DNA from: Eubacterium ruminantium
Lineage (GTDB): Bacteria > Bacillota > Clostridia > Lachnospirales > Lachnospiraceae
Length of the DNA: 64,000 bases
Assembly (NCBI RefSeq): GCF_900167085.1
Contig: NZ_FUXA01000006.1
Span: forward strand, 62,001 to 126,000
Direction: 5' to 3'
Below are positions 31,131 to 40,151 of this stretch, piece by piece. Positions within the stretch are counted from its first letter, which is position 1. The number at the start of each line of letters is the position of its first letter. The notes under the pieces were generated by a model. It made no database searches. It was not told where the DNA came from and saw nothing but the letters and a program-made list of their open reading frames with translations. A program made the translations under genes and the position numbers.

Positions 31131-32465
31131 ATGGCATTTGACAGTTTGAGTGAAAAACTTCAAAACGTTTTCAAGAAACTCAAAAGCAAAGGTGTTCTTA
31201 CCGAGGATGATGTCAAAGAGGCAATGAAAGAAGTCAAGAGAGCACTTCTTGAGGCCGATGTTAATTTTAAGGTTGTTAAGAATTTTATAAAGACAGTTAC
31301 TGAAAAGGCTGTCGGTGAAGAAGTTATGAAGGGACTCAATCCCGGACAGATGGTTATCAAGATTGTTCGTGATGAGATGACATCCCTCATGGGAAGCGAA
31401 GTTTCCGAGATCAAGCTTCTTCCTTCGAATGAAGTTACCATTATCATGATGTGTGGTCTTCAGGGTGCCGGTAAGACAACTACTGTTGCAAAGCTTGCAG
31501 GTCAGTATAAGAATAAAGGACGTAAACCTCTTCTTGTTGCCTGCGACGTATATAGACCGGCTGCTATTAAACAGCTCGAAATTAACGGTGAAAAAGTTGG
31601 AGTTCCTGTATTTTCTATGGGAACAGCCAATAAACCTAGAGACATTGTTAAGGCAGCACTTTCGCATGCGCAGAAAAATGATATTAATCTCATGTTTATA
31701 GATACTGCTGGTCGTCTTCACATTGATGAAGGCATGATGCAGGAACTTCAGGAGATCAAAGAAACTGTTCCTGTAAATTACACAATACTTACAGTTGACT
31801 CAATGACAGGTCAGGACAGTGTAAATGTTGCTACAACATTCAATGATCAGATAGGGATTGACGGTGTTATCCTTACCAAGCTTGACGGTGATACAAGAGG
31901 TGGTGCAGCGCTTTCAATCAAGGCGGTTACAGGCAAACCTATACTTTATGCAGGTATGGGAGAGAAGCTTACGGATCTTGAACTTTTCTATCCGGAGCGT
32001 ATGGCGAGCCGTATCCTTGGAATGGGCGATGTAGAAAGCCTTATCGAAAAAGCTCAGGAAGCTATCGATGAAGAGCAGGCCAGAAAGGTTGAGGAGAAAA
32101 TCAGAAAGGCAACATTTGACTTTAACGATTTCCTTGATCAGCTTGATCAGATGAACAAAATGGGTGGTTTATCATCACTCATAGGAATGCTTCCGGGTAT
32201 GGGCAAGCTTAAAAATGTTGAGATTGATGAAAATGCAATGAATAAACCTAAGGCTATCATTTATTCGATGACGATGGAAGAAAGGACTAATCCGGATATT
32301 CTCAATGTCAGCAGAAAGAATCGTATTGCCAAAGGTGCAGGTGTTGATATAGCTGAAGTTAACAGATTCATCAAACAGTTCGAGGAATCTCGAAAGATGA
32401 TGAAACAGATGTCCGGAATTATGGGCAAGAAGAAAAAAAGAGGAATGCTTCCTTTTGGATTCTAG
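31131..32465 (+). CDS. ffh: Signal recognition particle GTPase Ffh
   Basis: A 444-aa SRP54 protein of normal length. Residues ~1-85 form the N domain and the G domain follows with GLQGAGKTTTVAKLA, DVYRPAAIKQLE, DTAGRLHIDEGM and LTKLDGDTRGG. The C-terminal M domain is methionine-rich (GGLSSLIGMLPGMGKL; MMKQMSGIMGKKKKRG) and binds signal sequences and 4.5S RNA. It targets nascent membrane proteins to FtsY and SecYEG. It has the strong site TCGGAGG. Confidence 0.97.
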   Translation: MAFDSLSEKLQNVFKKLKSKGVLTEDDVKEAMKEVKRALLEADVNFKVVKNFIKTVTEKAVGEEVMKGLNPGQMVIKIVRDEMTSLMGSEVSEIKLLPSNEVTIIMMCGLQGAGKTTTVAKLAGQYKNKGRKPLLVACDVYRPAAIKQLEINGEKVGVPVFSMGTANKPRDIVKAALSHAQKNDINLMFIDTAGRLHIDEGMMQELQEIKETVPVNYTILTVDSMTGQDSVNVATTFNDQIGIDGVILTKLDGDTRGGAALSIKAVTGKPILYAGMGEKLTDLELFYPERMASRILGMGDVESLIEKAQEAIDEEQARKVEEKIRKATFDFNDFLDQLDQMNKMGGLSSLIGMLPGMGKLKNVEIDENAMNKPKAIIYSMTMEERTNPDILNVSRKNRIAKGAGVDIAEVNRFIKQFEESRKMMKQMSGIMGKKKKRGMLPFGF

Positions 32466-32576
32466 GAAGTATATATTTTTTAAGTAATTATCCGGTACAC
32501 GGATATGTATCAAGATAACGAACTTACAAAGGGTAAGTTTAGATAATATTTTTATTTTTTTAGGAGGTCATTAAAA

Positions 32577-32822
32577 ATGGCAGTTAAGATCAGATTAAGA
32601 AGAATTGGTTACAAGAAGCATCCATATTACAGAGTTATCGTTGCAGATTCTAGATCACCTAGAGACGGAAGCTGTATCGATGAAATCGGTACATATGATC
32701 CAAATAAGCAGCCAAGCGAGATCAATATCGATGCAGAAGCTGCAAAGAAGTGGCTTGGTAATGGTGCACAGCCTACTGAGACTGTTTCAAAACTTTTCAA
32801 GGTGGCAGGTATTGAGAAATAA
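32577..32822 (+). CDS. rpsP: 30S ribosomal protein S16
   Basis: An 81-aa protein with the family start [20 protein letters not shown] and [20 protein letters not shown] perfect AGGAGG precedes the ATG. It assembles early into the 30S body and is the first gene of the ribosome maturation group rpsP-khpA-rimM-trmD. Confidence 0.97.
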   Translation: MAVKIRLRRIGYKKHPYYRVIVADSRSPRDGSCIDEIGTYDPNKQPSEINIDAEAAKKWLGNGAQPTETVSKLFKVAGIEK

Positions 32823-32840
32823 TCCGGAGGTTATTTGTTA

Positions 32841-33068
32841 ATGAAAGAATTAGTCGAAATCATTGCAAAGTCTCTTGTTGATTCACCTGAAATGGTTGTA
32901 GTTACAGAAACTACAGATGCAGACACCATAACAATTGAGCTTAAGGTTGCTCCTGAAGATATGGGCAAAGTCATAGGAAAACAGGGTCGTATAGCTAAGT
33001 CTATCAGAACTGTTGTAAAGGCAGCTGCTTCAAAGGGTGACAAGAAGGTTATTGTAGACATCAAATAG
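32841..33068 (+). CDS. khpA: KH-domain RNA-binding protein KhpA
   Basis: A 75-aa protein consisting of one KH domain with the GxxG loop in MGKVIGKQGRIAKSIRTVV. KhpA partners KhpB to bind small RNAs and affect division and cell-wall synthesis in Firmicutes. ATG 32841 is chosen over TTG 32835; both lie behind CCGGAGG. A terminator follows. Confidence 0.92.
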   Translation: MKELVEIIAKSLVDSPEMVVVTETTDADTITIELKVAPEDMGKVIGKQGRIAKSIRTVVKAAASKGDKKVIVDIK

Positions 33069-33089
33069 AATCATTGCATAATATGTATA

Positions 33090-33118
33090 AGCCCGGGATT
33101 CTTCCCGGGCTTTATTTA
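33090..33118 (+). terminator. Terminator after khpA
   Basis: AGCCCGGGA-TTCT-TCCCGGGCT at 33090-33111 followed by TTATTT. It splits the rpsP group from rimM-trmD or attenuates between them. Confidence 0.85.
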
Positions 33119-33144
33119 AAAAATGTTTTGGTGATAGGAGTAAT

Positions 33145-33657
33145 ATGATAGATAAATTTAGAGTTGGCGTGATAACAAAGACGCATGGTATTAAAGGGGA
33201 AGTAAGTGTATTCCCTACGACTGATGATAATGACAGATTTGAATATCTTGAAAAATGCTATATTAAAACAGGAAATAAATATACGGAAGTAAAAGTTTCC
33301 GGATGCAAATATTTTAAGAATACAGTTATACTTAAATTCGAAGGGCTTGATAAGATTGAAGATGTGGAGAAATATATCAGATCTGAAATCTACGTAGACA
33401 GAGACGATGCCCTTGCGCTTGAAGATGGTGAATACTATCTTGCGGATCTTATCGGGCTTGATGTATATGAAGAAAATGGCAATAAGCTTGGTAAGATCAA
33501 GGATTATCTTGAGACACCTGTTCAGATCGTTTATATAATCGAACAGGAAGAGGAAGGTAAGAAAGATATCATGATTCCTGATGTTCCGGAATTCATTAAG
33601 GACATCAATTTAGAAGAAAATAAGATGACAGTAAAACTTTTGAAAGGAATGATATGA
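33145..33657 (+). CDS. rimM: 16S rRNA processing protein RimM
   Basis: A 170-aa protein. The N-terminal RimM domain opens with RVGVITKTHGIKGEVSVFPT, and the PRC-barrel domain in the C-terminal half has YYLADLIGLDVYEENG and IMIPDVPEFIKDI. It binds S19 and helps 30S head maturation. It overlaps trmD by 4 bp. Confidence 0.95.
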   Translation: MIDKFRVGVITKTHGIKGEVSVFPTTDDNDRFEYLEKCYIKTGNKYTEVKVSGCKYFKNTVILKFEGLDKIEDVEKYIRSEIYVDRDDALALEDGEYYLADLIGLDVYEENGNKLGKIKDYLETPVQIVYIIEQEEEGKKDIMIPDVPEFIKDINLEENKMTVKLLKGMI

Positions 33658-34430
33658 TGAGATTTCAGATACTGACTTTATTTCCGGAAATGATGCAGAA
33701 TATATTTTCATCAAGTGTTACCGGAAAGGCAATGGAAAAGGGGATAGTATCTCTTGAAGCTATAAATATCAGAGATTTTGCTGACAATAAATATAAACAT
33801 ATAGATGATTATATCTATGGTGGCGGTTCGGGTATGCTTATGCAGCCGGGACCTGTTTTTGATTCATTTGAAAAGGCGCTTTCCAATTGTGAAATGACTT
33901 ATGAGGATTACGAAAAAGCACTCAGCGATCCTGAACTTAAGAAGCCCAGGGTTCTTTATACAACGCCTCAGGGCAGAACTTTTGATCAGAAATTTGCTAT
34001 GGAGCTTTCAAAAGAAGAAAATATAATAATCCTTTGTGGACATTATGAAGGTATAGATGAAAGGGCTATCGAGCTTATAAAGCCGGAAGAAGTTTCTATC
34101 GGTGATTTCGTATTGACAGGAGGAGAGCTTCCTGCGGCAGTTATAATGGACAGTGTCACAAGACTTATACCGGGTGCTCTTGGTAAGGATGACAGTGCGC
34201 TCTACGAAACATTTTATGACGACCTTCTTGAATATCCTCAGTATACAAGACCGGAAGAGTATAAGGGAATGAAGGTTCCGCCTGTTTTACTTTCGGGCCA
34301 TCATAAAAATATAGCCGAGTGGCGACTTGAAGAGTCCATCAAAAGGACTAAGGAAAAAAGACCTGACCTGTATGAGAAATACATGGCTAACCATCCTGTG
34401 GTTGAAAAAAAGAAGAAAAAGAAGATATGA
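33654..34430 (+). CDS. trmD: tRNA (guanine37-N1)-methyltransferase TrmD
   Basis: A 258-aa SPOUT-fold enzyme that methylates G37 next to the anticodon with S-adenosylmethionine, preventing +1 frameshifts. The knot region is visible as IILCGHYEGIDERAIE and SIGDFVLTGGELPAAV; the N-terminus reads MRFQILTLFPEMM and DDYIYGGGSGMLMQPGP. A lysine tail (EKKKKKKI) ends the protein. Adjacent ATGs at 33654 and 33657 both overlap the rimM stop. Confidence 0.96.
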   Translation: MMRFQILTLFPEMMQNIFSSSVTGKAMEKGIVSLEAINIRDFADNKYKHIDDYIYGGGSGMLMQPGPVFDSFEKALSNCEMTYEDYEKALSDPELKKPRVLYTTPQGRTFDQKFAMELSKEENIIILCGHYEGIDERAIELIKPEEVSIGDFVLTGGELPAAVIMDSVTRLIPGALGKDDSALYETFYDDLLEYPQYTRPEEYKGMKVPPVLLSGHHKNIAEWRLEESIKRTKEKRPDLYEKYMANHPVVEKKKKKKI

Positions 34431-34435
34431 TAATT

Positions 34436-34463
34436 CTGTGAATCGGTTCACAGGGGTGTTTTT
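34436..34463 (+). terminator. Weak terminator after trmD
   Basis: CTGTGAA-TCGG-TTCACAG at 34436-34453 then GGGGTGTTTTT. The stem is short and the T tract is distant, so termination may be partial. Its right arm overlaps the next promoter. Confidence 0.5.
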
Positions 34464-34475
34464 ATGATGTATAAT
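34447..34475 (+). promoter_or_regulatory. Promoter of the two-component operon
   Basis: TTCACA at 34447-34452, 17 bp, TATAAT at 34470-34475, 51 bp before the TTG start. Confidence 0.65.
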
Positions 34476-34526
34476 TAACACAATTATCGTTATTTAGAAT
34501 CTTTTTAGTACCGGAGGTAATAAAAG

Positions 34527-35198
34527 TTGAGTGATATTAAGATCATGGTTGTTGATGATGAGCTTCGAATGAGAAAGCTTGTTAAGGATTATCTTGTAAA
34601 GAATCAATATATAGTAATTGAGGCTGCAGATGGTGAAGAAGCATATAATACTTTCGTGAAGACCAAGGATATTTCACTCATTGTTATGGATATCATGATG
34701 CCTAAGATGGATGGTTATGAAGCATGTTCGGAAATCAGAAAGATTTCTGACGTTCCTATAATTCTTCTTACGGCTAAGTCTGACGAAAAGGACGAATTAA
34801 AAGGTTTTGAGCTTGGTATTGATGAATATATCACAAAACCTTTCAGCCCGAAGATTCTTGTGGCCAGGATAGAGGCAATTCTCAGAAGAACCACAAGTGA
34901 AGAAAGTCAGTTCCTTGAAGCAGGAGGTATTCAGCTGGATATTTCTGCACATAAGGTACTTATAAATGGAAAAGATATCGAACTGTCATTCAAGGAGTTC
35001 GAACTTCTTGAATACTTTATGACTAATCAGGGCGTCGCATTATCGAGAGAGAAAATCCTCAATAATGTATGGAATTATGACTATTTCGGTGATGCCAGAA
35101 CTATTGATACACATGTTAAAAAATTAAGAGCTAAGCTCGGAGAAAAGGGCAGCTATATCAAGACTATATGGGCCCTTGGATATAAATTTGAGATTTAA
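34527..35198 (+). CDS. OmpR/PhoB-family response regulator
   Basis: A 223-aa regulator starting at TTG 34527 behind ACCGGAGG. The receiver domain (residues ~1-120) has the acidic pair in MVVDDELRMR, the phosphoacceptor aspartate in IVMDIMMPKMDGYE and the lysine in YITKPFSP. The C-terminal winged helix has KEFELLEYFMTNQGVALSRE and the ending TIWALGYKFEI. It is phosphorylated by the kinase encoded 13 bp downstream. The target genes are unknown; the domain type is WalR/PhoP-like. Confidence 0.93.
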   Translation: MSDIKIMVVDDELRMRKLVKDYLVKNQYIVIEAADGEEAYNTFVKTKDISLIVMDIMMPKMDGYEACSEIRKISDVPIILLTAKSDEKDELKGFELGIDEYITKPFSPKILVARIEAILRRTTSEESQFLEAGGIQLDISAHKVLINGKDIELSFKEFELLEYFMTNQGVALSREKILNNVWNYDYFGDARTIDTHVKKLRAKLGEKGSYIKTIWALGYKFEI

Positions 35199-35211
35199 AT
35201 GAGGCATTATA

Positions 35212-36939
35212 ATGGCAAATGATGTTAATAAGCGTATGAATATAAAAGACTCGTTGAGATTCAAGATTTCGGTCATAGTTGTTGTGATCACTCTTGCATC
35301 ACTTCTTCTCGGTATATTTGTAAGCCGTTATGTCATTGAAAGCTTCTTTAAAAAACAGACTAAAGCAGGCCTTGTTGATACATATAATTATTGTAATCAG
35401 CTTTTCAAAGAGGCGGATATATATAATTACAGTGTTGATGAGATTCAGAACAAGCTTAAAGATCTTTATAATGACGGATCAAGCTTCCCGGATATGCTTA
35501 TCTTTATAGTGGATAAGCCGACGATGACTATATTTTATTCGGTTTTCCTGGATGATAATTCTGCAAATGAGATTAAGGGTATCATTAAAAATTATGATTT
35601 CAGCAAGATCCAAAATAAAAAATATGTAATAAAAACGTCGGACGATAATGAGCTGAGTTTCACCAAAAAAGGCGAGTTCATGTATCTTATTGGTATGCTT
35701 GATGATGGAAATATCATTATCATCAAAAGACCGCTTGTAAGAACCACAAGGCTTTATAGATATGTAAGTAAGCTCTTCCTTATTGCGTTTTCTGCACTTA
35801 TACTAATCGAACTTATTATAGTAATTTTCGTTTCTACAGTATTCATTAAGCCGATTATCAAAATGTCATATATCGCTAAGAGAATGTCAAATCTTGATTT
35901 TGATGCAAAGATTGAAGTTGGATCAAATGATGAGATAGGTATTCTCGGCAACAGTATGAATGAGCTTTCTGTTAAGCTTGAGAAAACCATTTCAGAGCTT
36001 AAGACAGCCAATACAAAACTTAGAGATGATATTGAGGATAAGATTCAGATAGATGATATGAGAAAGGAATTCCTGTCTCATGTTTCTCATGAATTAAAAA
36101 CTCCGATAGCTCTTATTCAGGGATATGCGGAAGGACTTAAGGATAATGTATCAGATGATCCGGAAAGCCGCGAATTCTACTGCGATGTAATCATAGATGA
36201 AGCAGGTAAGATGAATAAACTTGTTATGCGACTCATGAATCTTAATGAGCTCGAGTTTGGTGAAAATAATATTTCTATCCAAAGATTCGATATTACAGAG
36301 CTTATCGTGGGTATTGTTAAATCTTCAAATATCATGATCGAGCAGTCACAGGCAAAGGTTATTTTTGATGAAGATATGATCGTCACTGTTTGGGCTGATG
36401 AATTCATGATCGAGGAAGTAATAACAAATTATCTTACAAATGCTATTCATTATGTAACACCGGGAGGAAATATCAGGATCTGGTACGATCTTGATAATGA
36501 AAAGAACAAGATCAGAGTCAGTGTTTATAACGACGGTGATAATATCAGTGATGAAGCAATCGGTAAGGTATTCATCAAGTTCTATAAGGAGGATGCTGCA
36601 AGAACCAGAGAATACGGCGGTTCCGGCATAGGTCTTTCTATCGTTGAAACTATTATGAAGAAACATAACAATGATTATGGAGTTTATAATGTGGACGGCG
36701 GTGTTGTATTCTACTTCGAACTTGATGTTGAAAATATCGAATATATCACCAAGAAGCAGAAGAAAGAACTGAAAAAAGAAGAGAAAAAAGAGATAAAAGA
36801 AATCAAAAAAGAAGAAAAGAAAGAGATCAAAGAAATCAAAAAGGAAGAGAAGAAAGAAATCAAAGAGATTAAGAAAGAAGAAAAGAAAGAGAATAAGGAA
36901 AACAAAAAAAATAAAGAAAATAAAGGTACCGGACAGTAG
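35212..36939 (+). CDS. Sensor histidine kinase with lysine/glutamate repeat tail
   Basis: A 575-aa membrane kinase. Membrane helix 1 lies near residues 18-40 (ISVIVVVITLASLLLGIFV), an outer sensor of ~145 residues follows, helix 2 near 187-208 (FLIAFSALILIELIIVIF), HAMP to ~265, HisKA with the phosphorylated histidine in FLSHVSHELKTPIALIQGYA, and HATPase_c with ITNYLTNAIHY and GGSGIGLSIVETI. Odd: after the catalytic domain about 60 residues of KKEEKKEIKEI-type repeats follow, encoded by near-identical 33-bp units. The tail should form a long charged helix, perhaps a tether or nucleic acid/membrane contact. Confidence 0.92.
   Translation: MANDVNKRMNIKDSLRFKISVIVVVITLASLLLGIFVSRYVIESFFKKQTKAGLVDTYNYCNQLFKEADIYNYSVDEIQNKLKDLYNDGSSFPDMLIFIVDKPTMTIFYSVFLDDNSANEIKGIIKNYDFSKIQNKKYVIKTSDDNELSFTKKGEFMYLIGMLDDGNIIIIKRPLVRTTRLYRYVSKLFLIAFSALILIELIIVIFVSTVFIKPIIKMSYIAKRMSNLDFDAKIEVGSNDEIGILGNSMNELSVKLEKTISELKTANTKLRDDIEDKIQIDDMRKEFLSHVSHELKTPIALIQGYAEGLKDNVSDDPESREFYCDVIIDEAGKMNKLVMRLMNLNELEFGENNISIQRFDITELIVGIVKSSNIMIEQSQAKVIFDEDMIVTVWADEFMIEEVITNYLTNAIHYVTPGGNIRIWYDLDNEKNKIRVSVYNDGDNISDEAIGKVFIKFYKEDAARTREYGGSGIGLSIVETIMKKHNNDYGVYNVDGGVVFYFELDVENIEYITKKQKKELKKEEKKEIKEIKKEEKKEIKEIKKEEKKEIKEIKKEEKKENKENKKNKENKGTGQ
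36772..36904 (+). repeat. 33-bp coding repeats in the kinase tail
   Basis: About four imperfect copies of an A/G-only unit encoding KEIKKEEKKEI. The strand is almost purely purine, so minus-strand open frames across it are artefacts. Copy number is likely variable. Confidence 0.75.
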
Positions 36940-37055
36940 CACACGGTCTTTATTTGCTGGTGGGTTATTTTGATTCGGTTTAAGTTTTTAATATTGACAT
37001 TTTTTGGGGTTAAAAGTATCATAACACTTGAGAAGAAACTATATAGGAGGGGCAT

Positions 37056-37274
37056 ATGAGAACAGATTTTTATGTTGAGTATTTTGGAAAACAGGTTTAC
37101 AAAGATGAGCTTGTAGATATAGCAAAGAAAATCTGGCTCGATAAAGGGAATAAGGAGTCTGATCTGAAGACTCTTGATCTTTATCTTAAACCGGAAGATA
37201 ATGCTGTATATTATGTATTTAATAATTCTGAGAATGGTTCATTTATTGTAGACAAAGACCAGAATGACTTCTAA
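37056..37274 (+). CDS. DUF6465-like small protein
   Basis: A 72-aa protein with a perfect AGGAGGGGCAT site. The sequence TDFYVEYFGKQVYKDELVDI, then LKTLDLYLKPEDNAVYYVFN, matches a small family common in Lachnospiraceae and annotated as DUF6465. A compact alpha/beta fold is likely; the function is unknown. It is monocistronic, followed by a terminator. Confidence 0.7.
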   Translation: MRTDFYVEYFGKQVYKDELVDIAKKIWLDKGNKESDLKTLDLYLKPEDNAVYYVFNNSENGSFIVDKDQNDF

Positions 37275-37306
37275 ATTGTTAATATGATCATTGATCGGCG
37301 AGGGAG

Positions 37307-37335
37307 ACGGTATATCAGTTGGTATACCGTTTTCT
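37307..37335 (+). terminator. Terminator after the DUF6465-like gene
   Basis: ACGGTATA at 37307-37314 pairs with TATACCGT at 37323-37330, then TTTCTT. Confidence 0.7.
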
Positions 37336-37469
37336 TCATTTAAATCAATTGCATAAATCCTGTAATTATAGTATGATGACTAATGTCCGTAAATGCTGTA
37401 TTTATAAGGATTTACGGGCTGTTAATTGTTGTTAACTATTTGTATTTTTATATTATAAGAGGACTTGAT

Positions 37470-38075
37470 ATGGTAGCGATTATAGATTATGATGCGGGAA
37501 ATATTAAAAGCGTTGAAAAAGCTATTCTCTATCTCGGAGAAGAGTTTGTAATGACACGTGATGAAGATGTGATCATGAATGCTGACAGAGTAATACTTCC
37601 GGGTGTTGGAGCTTACGGAGATGCTATGAAGAAACTTGAAGAGTACGATCTTGTAAGAGTGATCAAAGCATATGTTAAGACGGGAAAGCCTTTCCTTGGT
37701 ATATGTCTCGGGCTTCAGCTTATGTTTGATTCCAGTGAAGAAACTCCGGGAGTTAAAGGACTTGGCCTTCTGCCGGGAACAATAACCAAGATTCCTGATG
37801 ATGGCGAGATCAAGGTTCCTCAGATTGGATGGAATTCTATTAGCGTTAATCCAACATCAAAACTTTTTAAAGGTATTAAAGATGGTTCTTATGTTTATTT
37901 TGTCCATTCTTATTATCTTACTTGTAAAAATAAAGAAGATGTTGCTGCAAAGACATTTTACGGTACTGAGATACATGCAGCTGTTGAACATGACAATATA
38001 TTTGCATGTCAGTTTCATCCTGAGAAGAGTGGAGAAGTCGGTTTACGTATTATAAAGAATTTTATGGAGATATAA
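37470..38075 (+). CDS. hisH: Imidazole glycerol phosphate synthase glutaminase subunit HisH
   Basis: A 201-aa class I glutamine amidotransferase. The start is ATG 37470 (AAGAGGACTTGAT upstream); the frame extends 29 codons further without a site. Seen are [17 protein letters not shown], the nucleophile cysteine in [12 protein letters not shown], the oxyanion-region PQIGWNSI and the His-Glu pair in [12 protein letters not shown]. It supplies ammonia to HisF in histidine and purine-link synthesis. hisF follows by one base; other his genes are not in the window. Confidence 0.96.
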   Translation: MVAIIDYDAGNIKSVEKAILYLGEEFVMTRDEDVIMNADRVILPGVGAYGDAMKKLEEYDLVRVIKAYVKTGKPFLGICLGLQLMFDSSEETPGVKGLGLLPGTITKIPDDGEIKVPQIGWNSISVNPTSKLFKGIKDGSYVYFVHSYYLTCKNKEDVAAKTFYGTEIHAAVEHDNIFACQFHPEKSGEVGLRIIKNFMEI

Positions 38076-38076
38076 T

Positions 38077-38904
38077 ATGCTTACAAAAAGAATCATACCT
38101 TGTCTGGATGTTAAAGACGGACGAGTTGTTAAAGGAGTAAATTTTGTGGATCTCAGAGATGCGGGAGATCCTGTTGAATGCGGCATTGCTTATGATAAAG
38201 CCGGAGCGGATGAGCTTGTATTTCTTGATATTACAGCTTCATCGGACAGAAGAAATATTGTTGCCGACATGGTTAGAAAAGTTGCTGAAACAGTATTTAT
38301 ACCATTCACAGTTGGTGGAGGTATAAGAAGTGTTGAGGATTTCAGAGCTATTCTAAGAGAAGGTGCGGATAAGATTGCTGTTAATTCTGCAGCTATCGAT
38401 GATCCTTATCTTATCAGCAGAGCAGCTGACAAATTCGGAAGTCAGTGCGTCGTTGTTGCTATAGATGCGAGAAGACGAAGAGTCGGTAAAGCTGCTGATC
38501 CGTCACTTTCTTATTCGGAAAGCATTAAGATAAATGATGAGTGGCAGCCAAAGGATGGCTGGACTATTTATAAAAATGGCGGTCGTCTTGATATGAATAT
38601 TGATGCTATCGAATGGGCGAAGCGTTGTGAAGAACTTGGTGCAGGAGAAATCCTTCTCACAAGTATGGACGCTGACGGTACAAAGGCCGGTTATGATAAT
38701 GAACTTACAAGAATGGTAGCTGAAAATGTCGGAATTCCTGTTATTGCATCCGGTGGTGCGGGAACCAAAGAACATTTCTATGATACACTTACATACGGAA
38801 AGGCAGATGCGGCTCTTGCTGCTTCACTTTTCCATTTTAAAGAACTTGAGATAAAAGAGGTAAAGGAATATCTTGCGGCAAAGGATGTTCCTGTTAGATT
38901 GTAA
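38077..38904 (+). CDS. hisF: Imidazole glycerol phosphate synthase cyclase subunit HisF, with insertion
   Basis: A 275-aa TIM barrel, about 20 residues longer than usual. [20 protein letters not shown] carries the first catalytic aspartate, [10 protein letters not shown] the second; [22 protein letters not shown] and [13 protein letters not shown] are phosphate-binding loops. The extra residues lie between [12 protein letters not shown] and [11 protein letters not shown], in the loop after strand 5. It cyclises PRFAR with HisH-derived ammonia to IGP and AICAR. Confidence 0.95.
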   Translation: MLTKRIIPCLDVKDGRVVKGVNFVDLRDAGDPVECGIAYDKAGADELVFLDITASSDRRNIVADMVRKVAETVFIPFTVGGGIRSVEDFRAILREGADKIAVNSAAIDDPYLISRAADKFGSQCVVVAIDARRRRVGKAADPSLSYSESIKINDEWQPKDGWTIYKNGGRLDMNIDAIEWAKRCEELGAGEILLTSMDADGTKAGYDNELTRMVAENVGIPVIASGGAGTKEHFYDTLTYGKADAALAASLFHFKELEIKEVKEYLAAKDVPVRL

Positions 38905-38905
38905 A

Positions 38906-39322
38906 ATGATCCATATAGAAGATAAGAAAATAAAAGTAAATGAATATTTAGATTTAAGAAGCAGAGTCGGTTGGAAGAAACTGACTAAGGTTCAGGCGGA
39001 ACTTTCGATAGAAAATGCGCTTTTTATGGTTGCGGCTTATGATGATGATATGCTTATCGGAATGGGCAGAATCGTTGGTGATGGTGCGGTTATATGCTAT
39101 ATCCAGGACCTTATAGTCGTTCCCGAATATCACGGAAAAGGTATTGGCTCCATGATGATCAACAGGCTTCGTGAATATGTTATCAGCCTTAAAGAATCTC
39201 CTGATCAGGAGATAATGTTTGGTCTTATGTGCGCTAAAGGACGTGAGAAATTCTATATCAAAAATGGATTCACAGCCAGACCTACTGAGAAGTTGGGTCC
39301 GGGAATGATCGATTATCTGTAA
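38906..39322 (+). CDS. GNAT-family N-acetyltransferase
   Basis: A 138-aa protein whose ATG (38906) lies one base after the hisF stop, so it relies on coupling. Motif A of the GNAT fold is IQDLIVVPEYHGKGIGSMMI, binding the acetyl-CoA pyrophosphate; the C-terminal FYIKNGFTARPTE is motif B. It resembles small YjcF/ElaA-type acetyltransferases. The substrate is unknown; its place after hisHF does not indicate one. Confidence 0.85.
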   Translation: MIHIEDKKIKVNEYLDLRSRVGWKKLTKVQAELSIENALFMVAAYDDDMLIGMGRIVGDGAVICYIQDLIVVPEYHGKGIGSMMINRLREYVISLKESPDQEIMFGLMCAKGREKFYIKNGFTARPTEKLGPGMIDYL

Positions 39323-39378
39323 ATTTACGAGAATTTTTATGATCGATAATAAGCATTTAAAATGTTTGGTGGTATGCG

Positions 39379-39441
39379 TTTATAAACGATCGATAATTAT
39401 TTATAAATGATTGGTAATTATTTATAAACGATTGGTAATAG
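39379..39441. repeat. Three tandem 21-bp repeats
   Basis: TTTATAAACGATCGATAATTA (21 bp, 39379-39399) is followed by two close variants ending at 39441 (changes such as AATGATTGG). A degenerate fourth piece (TTTATGATCGATAATAA) occurs near 39337. There are no unique spacers, so it is not CRISPR. It sits just before the rhomboid gene and could be a regulator-binding array or slippage. Confidence 0.8.
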
Positions 39442-39461
39442 GGATTTATAAGGGGATATAT

Positions 39462-40100
39462 ATGAATGAATTAAGATATAAGATTAAGTATAATCTTGTT
39501 CCTACAATGACAGTGGTATTTATGGCTATAAATATCATTGTTTTTGTTGTTGAAAGTTTCTTTTTCGGGGATTCGGAAAGTTATTTCACTGCTATGAAAT
39601 TCGGCGCATATTATTATCCTAAGTTTGAGGACGGCCAGTGGTATAGACTTTTTACAAGTTGTTTTGTCCACTTTGGATTTGAACATCTTTTCAGTAACAT
39701 GCTTGGTCTTTTTGCAATGGGAATGTATGTTGAAAAATATTTTGGCAAATTAAAATTCACAATATTTTATATTTTATCAGGGCTTGGCGGAAGCCTTATG
39801 ATTTTATTTTTTGATCTTAATGCCAGAGGTCCGCAGGATTATGTACTTGGTGCGGGGGCATCAGGTTCTATATTCGGACTTGTTGGTATTTTCATAGTAT
39901 TTGCTTTATCTGAAGAGACAAAAGATGAATTTCCTCTTCCAAGAGTTTTGTTTGGAATAATTTTGATGTTCATTCCATCATTCATGGATAAGAGGATAAG
40001 TCTTAAGGCTCATGCAGGAGGATTTATTGTTGGGTTGATTCTTGGTATGATCTTTATGTATATCGAAAGGATAAAGAGAGAGAAGAGACGTAGATACTAA
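39462..40100 (+). CDS. Rhomboid-family intramembrane serine protease
   Basis: A 212-aa membrane protein starting at ATG 39462 after AAGGGGATATAT. Six helices are predicted. The catalytic serine is in LGAGASGSIFGLVG and the histidine in LKAHAGGFIVGLILG; HFGFEHLFSNMLGLFAMG is the conserved second-helix HxxxN region. It should cleave membrane proteins within their transmembrane segments. All key residues are present, unlike in the 51088 protein. The in-frame 39411 start overlaps the repeat array and has no site. Confidence 0.93.
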   Translation: MNELRYKIKYNLVPTMTVVFMAINIIVFVVESFFFGDSESYFTAMKFGAYYYPKFEDGQWYRLFTSCFVHFGFEHLFSNMLGLFAMGMYVEKYFGKLKFTIFYILSGLGGSLMILFFDLNARGPQDYVLGAGASGSIFGLVGIFIVFALSEETKDEFPLPRVLFGIILMFIPSFMDKRISLKAHAGGFIVGLILGMIFMYIERIKREKRRRY

Positions 40101-40151
40101 TCTGGCATTGGGAAAGTTAAAAGTATTTTATTTATAAGGAGTAATTATCGA

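Noticed and set aside
36346-37055. Phe/Leu-rich minus-strand ORFs under the kinase gene
   Set aside because: They are the antisense of A/G-rich repeats; hydrophobicity is a by-product of purine-rich coding.
39379-39441. Possible CRISPR array
   Set aside because: The units are contiguous 21-mers with no spacers and there are no cas genes.
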